Shown piece by piece: positions 60,314 to 64,000 of a DNA stretch of 64,000 nt; the stretch's first letter is position 1, and the number at the start of each line of letters is the position of its first letter. The DNA comes from Paraburkholderia graminis C4D1M. Its GTDB lineage: Bacteria > Pseudomonadota > Gammaproteobacteria > Burkholderiales > Burkholderiaceae. A program made the translations under genes and the position numbers. The notes beneath the pieces were generated by a model. That model searched no databases. It had not been told where the DNA came from and saw only the letters and a list, made by a program, of their open reading frames with translations. The DNA lies in assembly GCF_000172415.1 (NCBI RefSeq), contig NZ_ABLD01000014.1, forward strand, positions 1 to 64,000, written 5' to 3'.

Positions 60314-61165
60314 ATGGCAGCTAGCGAAGGCACGCGCGCAATGGATCCGTCCGAGTACATCGCGCACCACTTGCAAAACTTTTCCACCGGGCACCAGACG
60401 TCGATTTTCGACATCCACGTGTGGAATCTGGACACCCTGTTCTGGTCGATCGTTTGCGGTCTGGCCACCATCATCATTCTGCATCTCGCTGCCCGCAAGG
60501 CAACGTCCGGCGTGCCGGGCCGTTTCCAGTGCGCGATCGAAATGCTGGTCGAAATGGTCGAGGACCAATCGAAGTCGATGATCCACGGCACGCGCACGTT
60601 CATCGCGCCGCTGGCTCTGACGGTGTTCGTATGGGTCGCGCTGATGAACTCGCTCGACTTCATCCCCGTCGACCTGCCGGGCCACGTGATCGGCTGGCTC
60701 GGTCTGTCGGAAGCCATCCCGCATCACCGCATCGTTCCGACGGCCGACCTGAACGGCACGATCGGCATCGCACTCGGCGTGTTCGCGCTGATGATTTACT
60801 ACAACTTCAAGATCAAGGGAGCAGGCGGCTTCGTGCACGAACTGCTGTCCGCTCCGTTCGGCGCGCATCCGGTGTTGTGGATCCCGAACCTTGCACTGAA
60901 CATCATCGAGTTCGTCGCGAAGACGGTCTCGCTCGGCATGCGGCTGTTCGGCAACATGTACGCGGGCGAACTGTTGTTCCTGCTGATTGCCCTGCTCGGC
61001 AGCATCTGGAGCTTCGGCGCGGACACGACGGTGCTTGGCTTCATCGGCCACGTGATCGCCGGCAGCGTGTGGGCAATCTTCCACATCCTGATCGTTCTGC
61101 TGCAGGCGTTCATTTTCATGATGCTGACGCTGGTGTACATCGGCCAGGCGCACGACACGCACTAA
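60314..61165 (+). CDS. atpB: ATP synthase Fo subunit a
   Basis: Subunit a forms the proton half-channels. The 283-residue protein has the essential Arg in KTVSLGMRLFGNMYAGE and several membrane helices. ATG 60314 (MAASEGTRAMDPSEYIAHHL) is chosen; upstream codons are open. The 157-nt gap after atpI contains a GCCGGCGC/GCGCCGGC hairpin near 60187. Confidence 0.96.
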   Translation: MAASEGTRAMDPSEYIAHHLQNFSTGHQTSIFDIHVWNLDTLFWSIVCGLATIIILHLAARKATSGVPGRFQCAIEMLVEMVEDQSKSMIHGTRTFIAPLALTVFVWVALMNSLDFIPVDLPGHVIGWLGLSEAIPHHRIVPTADLNGTIGIALGVFALMIYYNFKIKGAGGFVHELLSAPFGAHPVLWIPNLALNIIEFVAKTVSLGMRLFGNMYAGELLFLLIALLGSIWSFGADTTVLGFIGHVIAGSVWAIFHILIVLLQAFIFMMLTLVYIGQAHDTH

Positions 61166-61246
61166 CCTGCGCGTCGTTAAAAGAATCGTAGTTTTTCAAA
61201 TCCCAGTTCCAACCAGTTCTAAAAGACTTTTCACAAAGGAGTGATC

Positions 61247-61516
61247 ATGCAAGCTTTCATCGCCAACATCCAGGGTCTGACCGCCATCGGTATCGGCATC
61301 ATCATCGGCCTGGGTGCAATCGGCGCCTGTATCGGTATCGGCCTGATGGGCGGCAAGTACATCGAAGCATGTGCTCGTCAGCCGGAACTGATGAACCCGC
61401 TGCAAACCAAGATGTTCCTGCTGGCTGGTCTGATCGATGCGGCGTTCCTGATTGGCGTTGGTGTGGCAATGCTGTTTGCGTTCGCGAACCCGCTGCTGGC
61501 CAAGCTGGCAGGCTGA
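61247..61516 (+). CDS. atpE: ATP synthase Fo subunit c
   Basis: The ring subunit, 89 residues, with two helices and the polar loop ARQPE at residues 43-47. The proton-carrying carboxylate is Asp64 in LLAGLIDAAF. AAAGGAG ends 5 nt before the ATG at 61247, the strongest ribosome site of this operon, in keeping with the many copies needed; the GTG six bases earlier is less likely. Confidence 0.97.
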   Translation: MQAFIANIQGLTAIGIGIIIGLGAIGACIGIGLMGGKYIEACARQPELMNPLQTKMFLLAGLIDAAFLIGVGVAMLFAFANPLLAKLAG

Positions 61517-61531
61517 GGTTCCTCGGAAGTT

Positions 61532-61558
61532 TGCGCCTGAGCTATAACTGAAGGCGCA
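61532..61558 (+). other. Hairpin after atpE
   Basis: TGCGCCT (61532-61538) and AGGCGCA (61552-61558) pair across 13 nt. No T-run follows. It lies in the 135-nt spacer between atpE and atpF and may stabilise the atpE segment of the mRNA. Confidence 0.5.
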
Positions 61559-61651
61559 GGGCGGAACGGGCACTTGGGCGCTGATCGAGCACAGAATCGA
61601 TGAGCGCCTTGCCGTTTCACTTTCCGAACTAGCAACGTTTAAGGAAACACC

Positions 61652-62122
61652 GTGAATCTCAACGCAACCCTGTTTGCGCAAATGGTCGTGTTCCTGATCC
61701 TCGCGTGGTTCACGATGAAGTTCGTGTGGCCGCCGTTGATCAACGCCCTCGACGAGCGCTCGAAGAAGATTGCTGACGGTTTGTCTGCCGCTGAGAAGGG
61801 CAAGGCGGAACTCGAAGCCGCTCACAAGCGCGTCGACCAGGAACTCGCCCAGGCACGCAACGACGGTCAGCAGCGCATTGCTGACGCAGAAAAGCGCGCT
61901 GTGGCAGTCGCTGACGAAATCAAGGCTCAAGCACAAGCTGAAGCCGCTCGCATCATCGCGCAAGCGAAGGCCGACGCGGAGCAGCAAGTCGTGAAGGCGC
62001 GCGAAACGCTGCGCGGCGAAGTCGCCGCACTGGCAGTGAAGGGCGCTGAACAGATCCTGAAGCGCGAAGTCGACCAGGCAGCTCACGCTGACCTGCTGAA
62101 TCAACTGAAAGCCGAGCTCTGA
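61652..62122 (+). CDS. atpF: ATP synthase Fo subunit b
   Basis: The peripheral stalk subunit, 156 residues: one N-terminal helix (LFAQMVVFLILAWFTMKFVWPPL) and a long charged coiled coil (ADGLSAAEKGKAELEAAHKRV onward). Length matches homodimeric b subunits of proteobacteria. It lies 2 nt before atpH. Confidence 0.97.
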   Translation: MNLNATLFAQMVVFLILAWFTMKFVWPPLINALDERSKKIADGLSAAEKGKAELEAAHKRVDQELAQARNDGQQRIADAEKRAVAVADEIKAQAQAEAARIIAQAKADAEQQVVKARETLRGEVAALAVKGAEQILKREVDQAAHADLLNQLKAEL

Positions 62123-62124
62123 TC

Positions 62125-62664
62125 ATGGCCGAACTTGCAACCATCGCCCGTCCGTACGCAGAAGCGCTGTTTGGCGTGGCCGAAGCTGGTGACATCGCCG
62201 CCTGGTCCACGCTCGTGCAGGAGCTGGCACAGGTTGCGCGTCTGCCCGAAGTGCTGTCGATTGCCTCGAGCCCGAAAGTAAGCCGCGCCCAGGTCAGCGA
62301 ACTGCTGCTGGCTGCGGTCAAGTCGCCGCTCAAGGACAACGCGCAAGCGAAGAATCTGGTGCAAATGCTGGTGGACAACCATCGTCTGCAATTGCTGCCG
62401 GAAATTGCTGTGCAGTTCGAAGAGTTGAAGAACGCCCGCGAAGGGGCGGCCGATGTGCTGATCGTCAGCGCATTTCCGCTCGAAGGCGCGCAGTTGAACG
62501 ACCTCGTCGCAAGTCTCGAACGCAAGTTCAAACGCAAGCTGAAGCCGACGGTCGAGATCGACTCGTCGTTGATCGGCGGCGTTCGCGTAACGGTCGGCGA
62601 TGAAGTGCTCGATACCTCGGTCCGCGCGCGGCTTGCCAGCATGCAAACGGCTCTGACGGCCTGA
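62125..62664 (+). CDS. atpH: ATP synthase F1 subunit delta
   Basis: Delta ties the b dimer to the top of F1. The 179-residue protein has the family opening ELATIARPYAEALF and the C-terminal signature region LIGGVRVTVGDEVLDTSVRARL. It is followed 58 nt later by atpA. Confidence 0.97.
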   Translation: MAELATIARPYAEALFGVAEAGDIAAWSTLVQELAQVARLPEVLSIASSPKVSRAQVSELLLAAVKSPLKDNAQAKNLVQMLVDNHRLQLLPEIAVQFEELKNAREGAADVLIVSAFPLEGAQLNDLVASLERKFKRKLKPTVEIDSSLIGGVRVTVGDEVLDTSVRARLASMQTALTA

Positions 62665-62722
62665 AGCGCCCACGGCGCTGAAGCGGCTGGCACGCAACAG
62701 AATTGACTATCAGGAGCGAATA

Positions 62723-64000
62723 ATGCAACTCAATCCCTCTGAGATCAGCGAGCTGATCAAGAGCCGGATCCAGGGCCTTGAAGCGAGCGCAGACGTTCGC
62801 AACCAGGGCACTGTGATCTCCGTGACCGACGGTATCGTGCGTATTCACGGTCTGTCGGAAGTGATGCAGGGCGAAATGCTCGAATTCCCGGGCAACACCT
62901 TCGGTCTCGCGCTGAACCTCGAGCGTGACTCGGTCGGCGCCGTGATTCTGGGTGAGTACGAGCACATCTCCGAAGGCGACATCGTCAAGACGACGGGCCG
63001 CATTCTGGAAGTGCCGGTTGGTCCGGAACTGCTCGGCCGCGTGGTCGACGCACTGGGCAACCCGATCGACGGCAAAGGCCCGATCAACGCAAAGAAGACC
63101 GACGCAATCGAAAAGATCGCTCCGGGCGTGATCTGGCGTAAGTCGGTTTCGGAACCGGTCCAAACCGGCCTGAAGTCGATCGACGCGATGGTGCCGGTTG
63201 GCCGTGGCCAGCGCGAGCTGATCATTGGCGACCGCCAGTGCGGCAAGACCGCAGTCGCCGTCGACGCGATCATCAACCAGAAGGGCAAGAACCTCTTCTG
63301 TATCTACGTCGCGATCGGCCAGAAGGCTTCGTCGATCATGAACGTGGTGCGCAAGCTCGAAGAAACCGGCGCGCTGGAATACACGATCGTCGTCGCCGCT
63401 TCGGCTTCGGAATCGGCTGCCATGCAGTACCTGGCGCCGTACGCCGGCTGCACGATGGGCGAATACTTCCGCGACCGCGGCCAGGACGCGCTGATCGTTT
63501 ATGACGACTTGACCAAGCAGGCTTGGGCATACCGTCAGATCTCGCTGCTGCTGCGCCGTCCGCCGGGCCGTGAAGCGTATCCGGGCGACGTGTTCTATCT
63601 GCACTCGCGTCTGCTGGAGCGTGCTGCTCGCGTGTCGGAAGACTACGTCGAGAAGTTCACCAACGGGGAAGTCAAGGGCAAGAGCGGTTCGCTGACGGCA
63701 CTGCCGGTCATTGAAACGCAAGCTGGCGACGTGACCGCATTCGTTCCGACGAACGTGATCTCGATTACCGACGGCCAGATCTTCCTGGAAACCGACCTCT
63801 TCAACGCAGGTATCCGCCCGGCAATTAACGCTGGCGTGTCGGTGTCGCGCGTCGGCGGTGCGGCTCAGACCAAGGTCGTGAAGAAGCTGTCGGGCGGTAT
63901 CCGTACCGACCTCGCGCAGTATCGTGAGCTGGCAGCATTCGCACAGTTCGCATCGGACCTCGACGAAGCAACCCGCAAGCAGCTCGAGCGTGGTCGCCGT
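62723..64000 (+). CDS. atpA: ATP synthase F1 subunit alpha, truncated by the window end
   Basis: The first 426 codons of the regulatory nucleotide-binding subunit; the family is about 513 residues, so roughly 87 are outside. The Walker A motif is GDRQCGKT at residues 169-176, with Cys173 where Thr is more common. PGREAYPGDVFYLHSRLLERA is the alpha/beta signature, and SVSRVGGAAQTK carries the arginine region near the catalytic interface. CAGGAG precedes ATG 62723. Confidence 0.98.
   Translation, partial: MQLNPSEISELIKSRIQGLEASADVRNQGTVISVTDGIVRIHGLSEVMQGEMLEFPGNTFGLALNLERDSVGAVILGEYEHISEGDIVKTTGRILEVPVGPELLGRVVDALGNPIDGKGPINAKKTDAIEKIAPGVIWRKSVSEPVQTGLKSIDAMVPVGRGQRELIIGDRQCGKTAVAVDAIINQKGKNLFCIYVAIGQKASSIMNVVRKLEETGALEYTIVVAASASESAAMQYLAPYAGCTMGEYFRDRGQDALIVYDDLTKQAWAYRQISLLLRRPPGREAYPGDVFYLHSRLLERAARVSEDYVEKFTNGEVKGKSGSLTALPVIETQAGDVTAFVPTNVISITDGQIFLETDLFNAGIRPAINAGVSVSRVGGAAQTKVVKKLSGGIRTDLAQYRELAAFAQFASDLDEATRKQLERGRR

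Noticed and set aside
1..64000. CRISPR arrays, insertion sequences, prophage genes, tRNA and rRNA
   Set aside because: No regularly spaced identical repeats, transposase motifs, phage structural genes, or tRNA/rRNA-like sequences were recognised by eye.

Overview
The window looks like chromosome 1 of a Burkholderia-group betaproteobacterium, most likely Paraburkholderia. The basis is high GC with strong GC3 bias, a type II secretion (T2SS) locus in the Burkholderia layout (gspD-E-F, an inverted gspC, then gspG to gspN), the mnmG-rsmG-parA-parB-atpIBEFHA run typical of a region near the replication origin, and a SET-domain protein of the kind known from Burkholderia. No prophage, insertion sequence, CRISPR array, rRNA or tRNA was recognised. 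This is mostly core chromosome with several unusual local features.

Layout, left to right. Positions 1-3.6 kb hold DNA alkylation repair (end of a probable Ada-type gene and AlkA), a gshA broken by a 2-nt frameshift, and a small lipoprotein. Positions 3.6-8.4 kb hold a drug-efflux unit: a MarR regulator and EmrB-type pump on the minus strand, diverging from a small membrane protein and a NodT/OprM-type outer-membrane lipoprotein, with no periplasmic adaptor. A degenerate tandem repeat of about 100 bp fills 8.44-8.82 kb. Positions 8.8-20.6 kb are the complete Gsp secretion locus except the prepilin peptidase. Positions 21-26 kb hold a lytic transglycosylase, a CobW-type zinc metallochaperone, HU and MnmC.

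Positions 25.9-29.6 kb look like a replication-origin-type region: two AT-richer intergenic stretches with DnaA boxes share an inverted repeat and flank a Kef-type antiporter and a YbdK-type carboxylate-amine ligase. Positions 29.7-38.8 kb carry regulators and housekeeping enzymes (a MarR protein with a cysteine cluster, a glutamine amidotransferase, an Old Yellow Enzyme, a SET-domain methyltransferase with a histone-H1-like tail, a two-component system, PhhB, an Lrp-type regulator, a CYTH protein and a LysR regulator).

Positions 39-54.5 kb hold two branched-chain-amino-acid-type (Liv) ABC transporter loci. The first sits behind a semialdehyde dehydrogenase and a GMC oxidoreductase and forms a catabolic unit. 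The second has two paralogous binding proteins and a fused permease-ATPase. Between them lies a probable sigma-54-driven small RNA of about 110 nt. Positions 54.5-64 kb carry mnmG, rsmG, parA, parB and the F1Fo ATP synthase operon up to a truncated atpA. One perfect parS site doubles as the terminator arm ahead of mnmG and a second lies inside the mnmG coding sequence, consistent with chromosome segregation starting here.

Coordinates and motif matches were read by eye; no homology search was run. Family names rest on recognised motifs and overall sequence resemblance.
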